In this document: positions 23,869 through 31,801 of the stretch, piece after piece
Layout: every line of letters starts with the position of its first letter
Position numbering within the stretch: the first letter of the stretch is position 1
Assembly: GCA_937912225.1 (NCBI GenBank)
Contig: CALDOJ010000037.1
Location: 1 to 64,000, forward strand
Direction: 5' to 3'
Length of the DNA stretch: 64,000 nucleotides
Origin: Candidatus Woesearchaeota archaeon
GTDB taxonomy: Archaea > Nanobdellota > Nanobdellia > Woesearchaeales > GCA-2686295
Position numbers and translations under genes: made by a program
Notes under the pieces: generated by a model
What the model was told of the DNA's origin: nothing
Databases searched by the model: none
The model's input: only the letters and a program-made list of their open reading frames with translations

Positions 23869-25011
23869 TTACTCTTTTTGTTCTAAATTTAGAACTACAT
23901 TTTCAATAGCACTAACTATTCTCTCAGCAGTAACTTCCCATCTAAATTTTTCAAGAATAGTTTCACGAGCTTTTTTACCAAGAGTTCTTCTTAACATAGA
24001 ATTATTATACAATAATTCAAGATTCTTTTTTAAATCATAAGGATCTTGCATTTTAAAGAACAACCCATTAACTCCGTTTTCAATATAATCTTGTATGAAA
24101 CCAACTTGCGTAGCTATAACTGGAATTTCACAAGCCATAGCTTCCAAAGTTGTTAAAGAGCTTGTTTCTGTTAATGAAGGAATGGCATAAACATCCATTG
24201 CATTAATGAAAGGAACAACATTATCTTGAGATCCTACCATGTTAACACCTTTTTGATTTCTAAATAAGTCTTCAACTTCTTTTACTCCAGACCCTACAAT
24301 TAATAACTTGACATTGTCATATTTTGATCTCATTCGCACATATGCTCTTAACAAAGTTTTCAAATCCTTTTCCCGACCTAAACGACCATGATAACCAATA
24401 ACAAAATCATTTTTTGTATAACCAAGTTTTTTCTTAGCTAAATCTTTATCTTTCTTAATAAACTTCTTAGTATCAACACCTAAATGTGCAATATATTTTC
24501 GAGTCTTTATTCCTTGCCACATTAAAATATCTGCAATGCTACTTGAAGGAACAATGAGTAAAGAAGATTTATTATAAATGAATCTTGTCAAACTTGTAAC
24601 TATTGGGTAAGCAAATTTTTTTAAAATATTGGAAGATATTGCTTTAGGAAATAATTCTCTTTCAACAGAATGAATAAAACTAACCAGTGGCTTGTTAAAT
24701 CTTCTAGCTGCAAAGATTGATCCTAAACCAATTGGACCAATAGTTTGAGTGAAAACAACATCTGCGTTTTGGATTTCTTTTTTAATTTTTGAATATTGGA
24801 ATTTTGCCGGATGATAATCGCCCATTTTAATCTTTCTTAATGGAAGTTTAATTAGTTTAATTCCAGAAGTTTTTGTAGGTCCGAAATTAGGTGCAATAAT
24901 TATAACTTCGAAATTCTTTTTTAGCTTAGGAATTATTTCTAATAAGAATCTAGATACACCGTCCCATCTTGGTAAAAAACTATCTGTTGCAATTACTAAT
25001 CTTTTAGTCAT
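23869..25011 (-). CDS. GT4-family glycosyltransferase
   Basis: This 380-residue two-domain (GT-B) enzyme transfers a sugar from a nucleotide donor, probably to a lipid or glycan. The N-terminal acceptor domain begins LVIATDSFLPRWDGVSRF. The C-terminal donor domain shows GYHGRLGREKDLKTLLRA and the EX7E-type motif TETSSLTTLEAMACEIPVIAT. It overlaps the upstream PIG-L deacetylase by four bases. A deacetylase plus a GT4 suggests synthesis of an N-acetylhexosamine-derived lipid or glycan whose sugar is deacetylated. Confidence 0.9.
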   Translation of the reverse strand: MTKRLVIATDSFLPRWDGVSRFLLEIIPKLKKNFEVIIIAPNFGPTKTSGIKLIKLPLRKIKMGDYHPAKFQYSKIKKEIQNADVVFTQTIGPIGLGSIFAARRFNKPLVSFIHSVERELFPKAISSNILKKFAYPIVTSLTRFIYNKSSLLIVPSSSIADILMWQGIKTRKYIAHLGVDTKKFIKKDKDLAKKKLGYTKNDFVIGYHGRLGREKDLKTLLRAYVRMRSKYDNVKLLIVGSGVKEVEDLFRNQKGVNMVGSQDNVVPFINAMDVYAIPSLTETSSLTTLEAMACEIPVIATQVGFIQDYIENGVNGLFFKMQDPYDLKKNLELLYNNSMLRRTLGKKARETILEKFRWEVTAERIVSAIENVVLNLEQKE

Positions 25012-25670
25012 CTTATTCTATAAAACACCTCAGCTAATTTCATATCGTTTTTCCAGCCTTGAAAAAGACCTTTTATGGTTATTGCAAAATAAGGATAGTA
25101 ATTTAGAAATCCTGTAAATCCAAATTGACTCTTAAAGCATTTTAAAGCAGTGGTTTTTTTGTTAAAAGTTTTTGAAATATCAACTACTAGTTTTGGATGT
25201 TTTTCTTTTTTCCACTTAAACAAATTCCAAATGTCAAAAGTATAGATTTCAGTTTTTAATCTTAAAGAATCATATGCTTCTAAAACAATTTTGTTAACAA
25301 TTTTATGAACTGGATGAGCATCATCAGCTGCATGTGTAAAAATTTTTAATGGTTTATATTTTTGAATGATTCGCTCTATTTCTTTCTTAGCTTTATCTTG
25401 TTTTTTTGATTCTTTAACATCTTTTTCCATGACATTTAAGAATTTAACACCTTTACCGCCAATTATTTTATCAGCTCTATTCGCTTCACGAACTCGAGTC
25501 TTAGTAATAATATCTTCTTGAAAATGAGGGTGGCTAAGCTCGCCAAGTGAGAAAATAATCGTTTTAATATCTAAACCTTCTTCAGCATATTTTGCTAGAG
25601 TTCCACCTGGTCCAAGAATCTCATCATCAGAGTGCGCACAGATGACTAGAATGGTATTTCTCTTCTTCAT
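25008..25670 (-). CDS. PIG-L/LmbE-family sugar N-deacetylase
   Basis: This 220-residue zinc enzyme removes acetyl groups from N-acetylglucosamine-type substrates. It shows ICAHSDDEILGPGGTLA near the N-terminus (AHSDDE replacing the common HPDDE) and THAADDAHPVHK for the remaining zinc ligand. The frame stays open upstream to 25973, but that extension crosses hairpin sequence and the tRNA-Gly gene, so the ATG at 25670 (MKKRNTILVI) is taken as the start. It is coupled by overlap to the GT4 gene. Confidence 0.87.
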   Translation of the reverse strand: MKKRNTILVICAHSDDEILGPGGTLAKYAEEGLDIKTIIFSLGELSHPHFQEDIITKTRVREANRADKIIGGKGVKFLNVMEKDVKESKKQDKAKKEIERIIQKYKPLKIFTHAADDAHPVHKIVNKIVLEAYDSLRLKTEIYTFDIWNLFKWKKEKHPKLVVDISKTFNKKTTALKCFKSQFGFTGFLNYYPYFAITIKGLFQGWKNDMKLAEVFYRIR

Positions 25671-25726
25671 AAATGCTGTTAGGAGAAGGGTATTTATTAA
25701 GTTTTTGTGTTTTAGAGAAAAAAAGT

Positions 25727-25743
25727 ATGCGCCGGCCGGGATT
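25727..25743. repeat. Partial duplication of tRNA-Gly 3' end
   Basis: The 17 bases ATGCGCCGGCCGGGATT are identical to 25831-25847, the 3' end of tRNA-Gly plus one flanking base. The copies are 104 bases apart in the same orientation. Such duplications mark integration sites of elements that use tRNA 3' ends, but only a hairpin array lies between them. Confidence 0.7.
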
Positions 25744-25745
25744 AG

Positions 25746-25791
25746 TTTTTTGCGTAGCAAAAAATTTGCCAAAAATAAACAATTTTTGTGC
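25746..25791. repeat. Hairpin pair upstream of tRNA-Gly repeat
   Basis: TTTTTTGC/GCAAAAAA (25746-25764) is followed by CAAAAAT/ATTTTTG (25770-25788). The second continues as GC/GC with one bulged T on the 3' side, like the bulged hairpins at 11.2 and 28.2 kb. Confidence 0.5.
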
Positions 25792-25831
25792 ACGTTCGAA
25801 TCTTGGCAAAGTATTTTATTAGAATAATAAA

Positions 25832-25903
25832 TGCGCCGGCCGGGATTCGAACCCGGATAAGAGGCTTGGAAGGCCACTGTCATAGCCGTTAGACCACCAG
25901 CGC
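25832..25903 (-). tRNA. tRNA-Gly (anticodon UCC)
   Basis: On the minus strand the acceptor GCGCTGG pairs with CCGGCGC (one G-U). The anticodon loop CTTCCAA gives UCC, and the T-arm reads CCGGGTTCGAATCCCGG. The discriminator is A and no CCA is encoded. Length 72, no intron. Confidence 0.95.
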
Positions 25904-26028
25904 AACCTTTTACGAAAAGCTTGAACAAAAGTTTGCTCCTCGTTGGGTCACGACGCAAAGCGTCATAAAACAAAAAGAAAAATATTCACTTTATAAAGAT
26001 TTCTAATCAAATTATAATTATGTAAAAC

Positions 26029-26038
26029 TATATATATT
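26029..26038 (+). promoter_or_regulatory. TATA box of thioredoxin-fold gene
   Basis: CTATATATAT lies 23-32 bases before the ATG at 26061, consistent with a leaderless message. Confidence 0.55.
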
Positions 26039-26060
26039 AGTTATTATTCGTTCATGAGAT

Positions 26061-26990
26061 ATGATTTGTGTCATAGCATTGGTGGTGTTTGGGATTCTTG
26101 GAATTTTTAGTGCTAGATATAGAATCATTGCTAAAGAAGCTTTAGACTGTGTTTTTCGAAGGGTTACTTTTAGAAAATGCACAACTGGTCTTGATAAAAG
26201 ATTAAAAGCACAAATTACAGGAAAATTAATGGCCAAGCATCACGGAACTGGTCGATTCATATACAAAAACTTTGAAATTATTTCATGGTTTTTCTTATTA
26301 CTATTATTCACAAGTCTTTTCTTTACAGCTCAAGGAGCTTACTTATTTGCAAAGTATGGTAATTGCAACGGTCCTGATAGCACAAAATTTTGTATATTTG
26401 ATCCTTTGAACACTTTTGGTGGCGGTTCTGAAGAAGAAGTGGGTGCTGTTTGTATGCCTCCTGATGCTCAAACTACAACTGAATTATCATTTAAAGGTTC
26501 AATTGAAAACAGACCTTTCTTAGGTTCAGATGATGCTAAAACAACTATTGTAGAATTCGGGTGTTTTTCATGTCCAAATACAAAAGACGCAGCTCCAGAA
26601 GTAAAGAAATTGTTAGATGAATATGGAGATGAAATAAAATTTGTTTACTTAGATTTTCCACTAGCAAATCATGATTACGCACGAGAAGCAGCTATTGCTG
26701 CGGCTTGTGTTTGGAAAGATCAACCAGAGAATTATTGGGATTATCATTTTAAACTATTTGAAACTGACGCAGAATTATCTGAAGAACTATTGGTAAGTTT
26801 AGCATCAAGAACTAATATTCAAATGAACACATTTTTGAAATGCTTATCAAGAAATGAAACAACTGACTTAGTAGATGAGGATTATCAAGCAGGAATTAAA
26901 TCAGGTGTTTATGGAACTCCAACTTTCTTCATTAATGAAGAACCATATGTTGGAGTTAAAACTTTTAAAGAATTAAAGAAACTGATTTAA
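26061..26990 (+). CDS. Membrane-anchored DsbA-like thiol oxidoreductase
   Basis: This 309-residue protein has two hydrophobic segments (about 1-16, and WFFLLLLFTSLFFTAQGAYLF near 76-97), then an extracytoplasmic thioredoxin-fold domain. The active site is GCFSCPNT (CxxC). A later YGTPTFFINEE carries the cis-proline loop. It probably forms or rearranges disulfides outside the membrane, fitting the Cys-rich secreted proteins at 6.3-8.6 kb. The region between the two membrane segments (Arg/Lys-rich) would lie in the cytoplasm. The next gene is also thioredoxin-like and in the same direction. Confidence 0.8.
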   Translation: MICVIALVVFGILGIFSARYRIIAKEALDCVFRRVTFRKCTTGLDKRLKAQITGKLMAKHHGTGRFIYKNFEIISWFFLLLLFTSLFFTAQGAYLFAKYGNCNGPDSTKFCIFDPLNTFGGGSEEEVGAVCMPPDAQTTTELSFKGSIENRPFLGSDDAKTTIVEFGCFSCPNTKDAAPEVKKLLDEYGDEIKFVYLDFPLANHDYAREAAIAAACVWKDQPENYWDYHFKLFETDAELSEELLVSLASRTNIQMNTFLKCLSRNETTDLVDEDYQAGIKSGVYGTPTFFINEEPYVGVKTFKELKKLI

Positions 26991-27043
26991 GGGCAATATT
27001 TAAAAAGGATTTATTTTTACAAAAAAACGTTGGAGGTATTTTT

Positions 27044-28087
27044 ATGGTAAAAAAACATGCAAAAAAAACAGTAAAAGTTTCTAAAAATGTAAACACTAGT
27101 AATGCTTTACATATGTGGAGAGCCGTTGCGGTTATTGCAGTAATATTATTGGCTATTGCAGTTATCACAAATGGTTTCAAAGGAAAATCAGGTTTAGAAG
27201 TTAAAGATGCAGATACAGTTGCATCAGAAACACTAGATTATGTTAACACTAATTTACTATCAGGCGGAGTATCCGCTACTTTAGTAGACGTGACTGAAGA
27301 AAGAGGTCTTTACGCAGTAAAGATTAACATCCAAGGACAAGAGTTCACATCATATGTGACTCAAGATGGATCATTATTCTTCACTCAAGGAATGGAGTTA
27401 TCAGGAGAAGCACCAGTTGATGCGACACCTACTGCAAGTCAACCAGCTCAACCAACTCCAGAAGTTACAAAAGCTGACAAACCAGTTGTAGAATTATTTA
27501 TCATGTCACATTGTCCTTACGGAACTCAAATGGAAAAAGGAATCTTACCTGTTGTAGGTACTTTAGGTGATAATATTGATTTTAAACTTCGATTTGTTTA
27601 TTATGCAATGCATGGTGAAACAGAAGTTCTTGAACAATTAAATCAATATTGTATTCAAAAAGAACAAGATGATAAATTATTGAAATACTTAACTTGCTTC
27701 TTAGAAGCTGGAAAAGGAGATTCTTGTCTGGATGAAGTTGGAATCGATAGAACTGCTTTAACAACTTGTACACAAGCTGCAGACGCAGAATTTGGTATAA
27801 TGGCTGCGTTTAATGATCAAGCTTCATGGTTAAGCGGAAGATATCCATTATTCAACACTGATGCAGATTTGAACCAACAATATGCTGTCGGAGGAAGTCC
27901 TACTTTAGTTGTTAACGGAGCAAAAGCTAACTCTGGACGAGATTCAGCAAGTTTATTAAGAACTGTTTGTGCAGCTTTTAATGAAGCACCTGAAGAGTGT
28001 AACACTGAATTATCAAGTGGTTCACCATCACCAGGCTTTGGCTTTACGGAAACTGAAGGCGCAGCAATTGCAGCTACTTGTGGATAA
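27044..28087 (+). CDS. Membrane-anchored thioredoxin-fold protein
   Basis: This 347-residue protein has one N-terminal membrane anchor (AVAVIAVILLAIAVITNGF, about 27-45), an intervening domain, a Pro/Thr-rich linker (PTASQPAQPTPE), and a thioredoxin-like domain. The active region is MSHCPYGTQM with a single Cys where oxidases have CxxC. A cis-proline loop VGGSPTLVVNGA is present and several other Cys may form structural disulfides. The strong ribosome site GGAGGT fits the ATG. It probably works with the DsbA-like protein encoded 53 bases upstream. Whether it is a reductase, isomerase or binding protein is unclear. Confidence 0.75.
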   Translation: MVKKHAKKTVKVSKNVNTSNALHMWRAVAVIAVILLAIAVITNGFKGKSGLEVKDADTVASETLDYVNTNLLSGGVSATLVDVTEERGLYAVKINIQGQEFTSYVTQDGSLFFTQGMELSGEAPVDATPTASQPAQPTPEVTKADKPVVELFIMSHCPYGTQMEKGILPVVGTLGDNIDFKLRFVYYAMHGETEVLEQLNQYCIQKEQDDKLLKYLTCFLEAGKGDSCLDEVGIDRTALTTCTQAADAEFGIMAAFNDQASWLSGRYPLFNTDADLNQQYAVGGSPTLVVNGAKANSGRDSASLLRTVCAAFNEAPEECNTELSSGSPSPGFGFTETEGAAIAATCG

Positions 28088-28088
28088 T

Positions 28089-28199
28089 TCGAAAATTTTA
28101 ATTTTTGAATTTCAGAAATCTTAGATTTCTGTTAAGTAAATAATTTTTTTTATGTTTTGGCTTAGGTCAGAAACATGCCAGCAATTTATTGCTGAGCAT
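28089..28199. repeat. Hairpin array between operons
   Basis: Hairpins AAAATT/AATTTT (28091-28106), CAGAAATC/GATTTCTG (28113-28131) and CAGCAA/TTGCTG (28179-28194) occur here. The last is extended by ATGC/GCAT across one bulged A (28195). A poly-T run lies at 28143-28150. The array lies between the stop at 28087 and the sufS TATA box, so it is a 3' region. Confidence 0.55.
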
Positions 28200-28220
28200 T
28201 TTTCTTTTTATTTTTTACAA

Positions 28221-28230
28221 AGATATATAA
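28221..28230 (+). promoter_or_regulatory. TATA box of sufS
   Basis: AGATATATAA lies 25 bases before the ATG at 28255, implying leaderless transcription of the sufS-hypA-hypC unit. Confidence 0.55.
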
Positions 28231-28254
28231 ATTAGACTTCAATAATTCTTTCTT

Positions 28255-29457
28255 ATGGGGATTAATTTAAAAAAAATTAGAGCTGATTTTCCAATTCTTA
28301 AAAAGAAATTAATCTATTTTGATAATGCTTGTATGACTTTAAGACCAAAGCAAGTAGTTGAAGCAACTAACGAGTATTATTATGAATTTCCTGGTTGTGC
28401 AGGTAGAAGTATGCACAAAATAGCTGCAAAAGTAACTGAAGAAGTTCTTAAGAGCAGAAAAATAGTTCAAAAATTTATAAGTGCAAAAAAACCTGAAGAA
28501 ATCATTTTTACAAGAAACACGACTGAAGCAATTAATTTAATTGCGAATTCTTTTAAGTTCAAAAAAGGAAGTAAAGTCTTAATTTCTGATAAAGAGCATA
28601 ATTCGAATCTTATTCCGTGGCAAGTTCTAGAAAAAAAAGGAGTCATAAAATTAGTTATTGTGAATTCAAAATCAGACAATACTTTAGACATGGATGATTT
28701 TGAAAAGAAAATTAAAGGTGTAACTTTAGTTTCAATTGTTCATACTTCAAACATGGATGGTGTTACGAATCCTGTAAAAGAAATTATCAAACTAGCTCAT
28801 AAAAATAACTCTCTTGTAATGCTTGATGCAGCTCAATCAATTCCGCATAAGGAAGTAAATGTTAAAAAGTTAGACGTTGATTTTTTAGCTTTTTCAGGTC
28901 ATAAAATGCTTGGACCTTCTGGTATGGGAGTTTTATATGGCAAAAAATCTTTGCTTGAAAAACTTGATACTTTCATGGTTGGTGGAGAAACAGTAATCGA
29001 CTCTAATTATCACAATCACAAACTAGAAAAATTACCCGAGCGATTCGAAGCAGGACTTCAAAATTATGCTGGAATAATTGGCTTGGCTGAAGCTATTAAG
29101 TACTTGAAAAAAGTTGGTATGAAAAATATTGAAACACAAGAATTGATTTTGAATAAAGCTTTGACTGAAGGACTCAGCCAAATTGAAGGAGTTAAAATAT
29201 TAGGACCATTAGATCCAAAACAAAGAGCAGGAATTGTAAGTTTTAACTATAAAAATGTTGATCCTCATCAAATAGCTTTACTAATGGATAACTCTGCAAA
29301 TATAATGATGCGAAGTGGTGCTCACTGTGTACATTCATGGTTCAATGCTCATAAATCAAAAGGTAGTGCTAGAGCTTCATTTTATTTTTACAATACTTTA
29401 GAAGAAGTGGATGCTTTTATCAATGCTTTTAAAAAAATAGTAAAGTTTTTTAAATAA
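28255..29457 (+). CDS. sufS: Cysteine desulfurase (SufS type)
   Basis: This PLP enzyme takes sulfur from cysteine for Fe-S cluster assembly. The 400-residue product has the PLP lysine in FSGHKMLGPSGMG, the cofactor-phosphate region FTRNTTEAINLIA, and the catalytic cysteine in RSGAHCVHSWF (usual RAGHHC). Its place before hypA and hypC, in the same direction, links it to assembly of the Fe-S-rich hydrogenase and ferredoxin-dependent enzymes nearby. SufB/C/D genes are absent from the window. Confidence 0.9.
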   Translation: MGINLKKIRADFPILKKKLIYFDNACMTLRPKQVVEATNEYYYEFPGCAGRSMHKIAAKVTEEVLKSRKIVQKFISAKKPEEIIFTRNTTEAINLIANSFKFKKGSKVLISDKEHNSNLIPWQVLEKKGVIKLVIVNSKSDNTLDMDDFEKKIKGVTLVSIVHTSNMDGVTNPVKEIIKLAHKNNSLVMLDAAQSIPHKEVNVKKLDVDFLAFSGHKMLGPSGMGVLYGKKSLLEKLDTFMVGGETVIDSNYHNHKLEKLPERFEAGLQNYAGIIGLAEAIKYLKKVGMKNIETQELILNKALTEGLSQIEGVKILGPLDPKQRAGIVSFNYKNVDPHQIALLMDNSANIMMRSGAHCVHSWFNAHKSKGSARASFYFYNTLEEVDAFINAFKKIVKFFK

Positions 29458-29478
29458 TAAAATATACTTTGAATTAAA

Positions 29479-29802
29479 ATGCACGAACACGTAATTTCTG
29501 AACAAATCATACAAAAGGCTTTAATGTATAATAATGTAAAAGCAATAACTGTTGAAGTTGGAGACCTTGCAAGTCCACCAATTGAAGATTTAAAAGAACA
29601 TCTTTCGGCCATAATTTCTTGGGATTTAATTGTAAAAAGCAAAAAAGCAACTATTAATTGCGATTGCGGATTCAAAGGCGAACCAAATATTCGACAAAAA
29701 AATCATACGAATGTGATTTATAATTGTCCTGAATGTGAAGCTTTATTACCAGAAATTTTAGACGGAGATAAAATAATTCTAACAAATGTTGAGGTAGAGT
29801 AG
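29479..29802 (+). CDS. hypA: Hydrogenase nickel-insertion protein HypA
   Basis: HypA delivers Ni to the hydrogenase large subunit. The 107-residue product starts MHEHVISEQI, keeping His2 as the Ni ligand. It has a zinc site formed by CDCGF and CPECEA; the spacing of the first pair (C-x-C) is shorter than the usual C-x2-C. It starts 22 bases after sufS and abuts hypC with no gap. Confidence 0.87.
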   Translation: MHEHVISEQIIQKALMYNNVKAITVEVGDLASPPIEDLKEHLSAIISWDLIVKSKKATINCDCGFKGEPNIRQKNHTNVIYNCPECEALLPEILDGDKIILTNVEVE

Positions 29803-30018
29803 ATGTGTCTTGCTATACCTGGCAAAATTACTAAGATTGAGAAAGATTTAGCTACAGTAGATTATGATGGTGAGACAAGAGTTGCATCTATTGCATTAAA
29901 AAAAGATGTGAAAATTGGAGACTATGTTATTGTTAATGCGAAGTTTATTATGCAAATAATTCCTGAAGAGGAAGCAAAAAAAGCGATAAAGGTGTGGAAT
30001 CTTACCGATGAAGCCTGA
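29803..30018 (+). CDS. hypC: Hydrogenase maturation chaperone HypC
   Basis: This 71-residue OB-like protein begins MCLAIPGKITKIE. The Cys directly after the initiator Met carries the Fe(CN)2CO group with HypD. The C-terminal half DVKIGDYVIVNAKFIMQII is typical, although HAGFAI of the family is changed to NAKFIM. It abuts hypA, and its end overlaps the next gene by 11 bases. Confidence 0.9.
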   Translation: MCLAIPGKITKIEKDLATVDYDGETRVASIALKKDVKIGDYVIVNAKFIMQIIPEEEAKKAIKVWNLTDEA

Positions 30019-30481
30019 ACAATATTTCTTAAAATATTCTTTTCCTTGCGCACATGTATTAGTTGAACATGGGAGTATTACAGAAGAAAAATTAGAAGAG
30101 ATTCGACAGAATGTTATTTATGATAAAATTATGAAACGTGACGAACTTGAATTTTTATTTCCTGCAGCTTTTCGAAGAATCAGAGATGTAGCTGTAAAAA
30201 TGAATAAAGATGTTTGGAGTATGGAAGTTTTGAAAAAATATTTTTTAGAAGAGCACAATCATTACATTGAACAACAAGAAGGTAATTATGCTAGTTTTGG
30301 AAAAACTTTCAGAGAATTTTGTAAAGTAAATATTGGCAAAGTAACAGCCAAAGAAGCAGATATTTTAACAGTTAGATATGGTGATAAAGAACGAATTGTT
30401 TTAACAGAAATATTACCTGATGTAAAAATTGGTGACAAAGTAAGTATTCATCAAGGTTTTGCAGTTGAGAAATTTGAATGA
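30008..30481 (+). CDS. HypC-like domain fused to a novel N-terminal helical domain
   Basis: This is a 157-residue protein. Residues 1-100 are helical and unrecognised (SFPCAHVLVEHGSITEEKLEEI..). Residues 104-157 read FCKVNIGKVTAKEADILTV..PDVKIGDKVSIHQGFAVEKF, a good match to HypC including the Cys (C105), the VKIGD turn and the GFAVEK tail. In true HypC the Cys is at position 2; here it is internal. It overlaps hypC by 11 bases, so it is co-translated. It may be a specialised chaperone for this hydrogenase. The last 31 bases overlap the convergent transporter gene. Confidence 0.72.
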   Translation: MKPEQYFLKYSFPCAHVLVEHGSITEEKLEEIRQNVIYDKIMKRDELEFLFPAAFRRIRDVAVKMNKDVWSMEVLKKYFLEEHNHYIEQQEGNYASFGKTFREFCKVNIGKVTAKEADILTVRYGDKERIVLTEILPDVKIGDKVSIHQGFAVEKFE

Positions 30482-31350
30482 AGCTTTTTTTCTAAGTTTA
30501 TTGAGAAGAATAAAACTCCGCTCACTATTAATGCCATTCCAATAATTTGAACTGGAACAACCATTTTATCTAAGAAAACTAATTTTAACAAAGTTGTAAT
30601 AACTGAACCTAATGAAAGAATAGCAACTGCTGTACTTGCATTAACATGTTTTAATCCATTATAGAAAGTAAAGACATATCCAAGTAATAATACTGAAGTA
30701 ATTGCAATCCAACCAAATTGTGTAAAATTAAGAGTTGCAACTAAATTTAGTTGATTAGTAAAACCTAAGAATAATAAAATGAATATTGAACCAAAAAACA
30801 TTCGTCCAAATGCGACGATGTTGCTTGATAAATTCTTTAAGATATATTTGGATAAAGTGATTTCTGTAGCCCAGAAAAGAGTTGCAACAAAAATAAGAAC
30901 TGTTCCGATTGAAAACTCAAAACTAGTTAGTTTCAAGAGCATGAAGTTACCTGCGAGTAATGCAATTGCACCAAATACAATTTGTTTGTTTAATTTTTCT
31001 TTTAAGAAAACAACGCTTAAGATTACAACCCATAAAACCATTGTTTTATGAACAAAAGATCCTTGAGCAGGATTCATCATAGTTAGACCTTTGAAGAACA
31101 GTAAAAATGGAATTGAACCACCAATTAATCCTATTAATGATAAACTAGCCCAATCTTTTATTTTGAGACTTTTAAGTTCTTTAAAATCTTTAAACATTAA
31201 AATTATCGAGAATAAAAACACTGCAACTAAAACATTTTTAGCGCCAGTAAAGATGTAAGGATTGATACCTTTAACTCCAAATGCATTCAAGAAGATAGAA
31301 ACTCCTGAAATGATTGCAGTTAATAATACTAACATAAGCCCCTTTTTCAT
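30451..31350 (-). CDS. EamA/DMT-family transporter
   Basis: This 299-residue integral membrane protein has about ten hydrophobic helices in two repeated halves, the drug/metabolite transporter plan (GLMLVLLTAIISGVSIFLNAFGVK.. and TVLIFVATLFWATEITLSKYIL). It probably exports or imports small metabolites across the cytoplasmic membrane. Its gene interrupts the hydrogenase-related genes on the opposite strand and overlaps the HypC-fusion gene at the 3' end. The substrate cannot be read from sequence. Confidence 0.85.
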   Translation of the reverse strand: MKKGLMLVLLTAIISGVSIFLNAFGVKGINPYIFTGAKNVLVAVFLFSIILMFKDFKELKSLKIKDWASLSLIGLIGGSIPFLLFFKGLTMMNPAQGSFVHKTMVLWVVILSVVFLKEKLNKQIVFGAIALLAGNFMLLKLTSFEFSIGTVLIFVATLFWATEITLSKYILKNLSSNIVAFGRMFFGSIFILLFLGFTNQLNLVATLNFTQFGWIAITSVLLLGYVFTFYNGLKHVNASTAVAILSLGSVITTLLKLVFLDKMVVPVQIIGMALIVSGVLFFSINLEKKLHSNFSTAKP

Positions 31351-31371
31351 GAAAAATATCTCCGTTATTTT

Positions 31372-31397
31372 TAATGAATTCAGAAAGACGTTCTGAA
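31372..31397. repeat. Palindrome between divergent genes
   Basis: ATGAATTCAGAAA-gacg-TTCTGAATT-t-CAT is a strong inverted repeat between the divergent transporter and protease genes. It could be an operator, or a member of the hairpin class. Confidence 0.45.
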
Positions 31398-31439
31398 TTT
31401 CATAAACTTTAAAAAAGTATTATGTTTATATATTTTACG

Positions 31440-31799
31440 ATGAAAAAAATCCTTTGCTTTGGAAATCCTTTTGTATTAGAAGATTCGTTAGCAGTCGAGC
31501 TTGGTAAAGAGCTTTTGATTAAAGATTGTGAATTTATTATTTGTGTAACTCCGAATGAAGTGATTCAACACACTGATTTTTCTTTTATTATGGATGTTGC
31601 AGAGGGTATTGATAAAATAAAAGTTATTGGAATTGAAGATTTACAAGAGAATAAACTTTTTTCGCTTCATGATTTTGACCTTGGATTTTTCTTACAATTA
31701 ATGCAACAGATTGGTCGAATCGATGAAGTAAAAATTATTGCAATACCTATTGGTTATGATAAAGAAAAAGCAAAAAAAGAAATAAAAAAATTAATTTAG
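31440..31799 (+). CDS. NiFe-hydrogenase maturation protease (M52, HycI/HybD-like)
   Basis: This 119-residue endopeptidase removes the C-terminal tail of the hydrogenase large subunit after Ni insertion. The N-terminus ILCFGNPFVLEDSLAVELGKEL matches the family's GN..xxDD motif (E-D here). MDVAEG and SLHDFDLG correspond to the other metal-binding and loop positions. The ATG at 31440 is chosen over one 18 bases earlier because family proteins begin just before the first strand. Its likely target, HydA, is encoded 3.5 kb downstream. Confidence 0.78.
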   Translation: MKKILCFGNPFVLEDSLAVELGKELLIKDCEFIICVTPNEVIQHTDFSFIMDVAEGIDKIKVIGIEDLQENKLFSLHDFDLGFFLQLMQQIGRIDEVKIIAIPIGYDKEKAKKEIKKLI

Positions 31800-31801
31800 A
31801 A

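Noticed and set aside
25671..25973. N-terminal extension of the PIG-L deacetylase
   Set aside because: The open frame runs through tRNA-Gly and hairpin sequence; the family's conserved start is the ATG at 25670.
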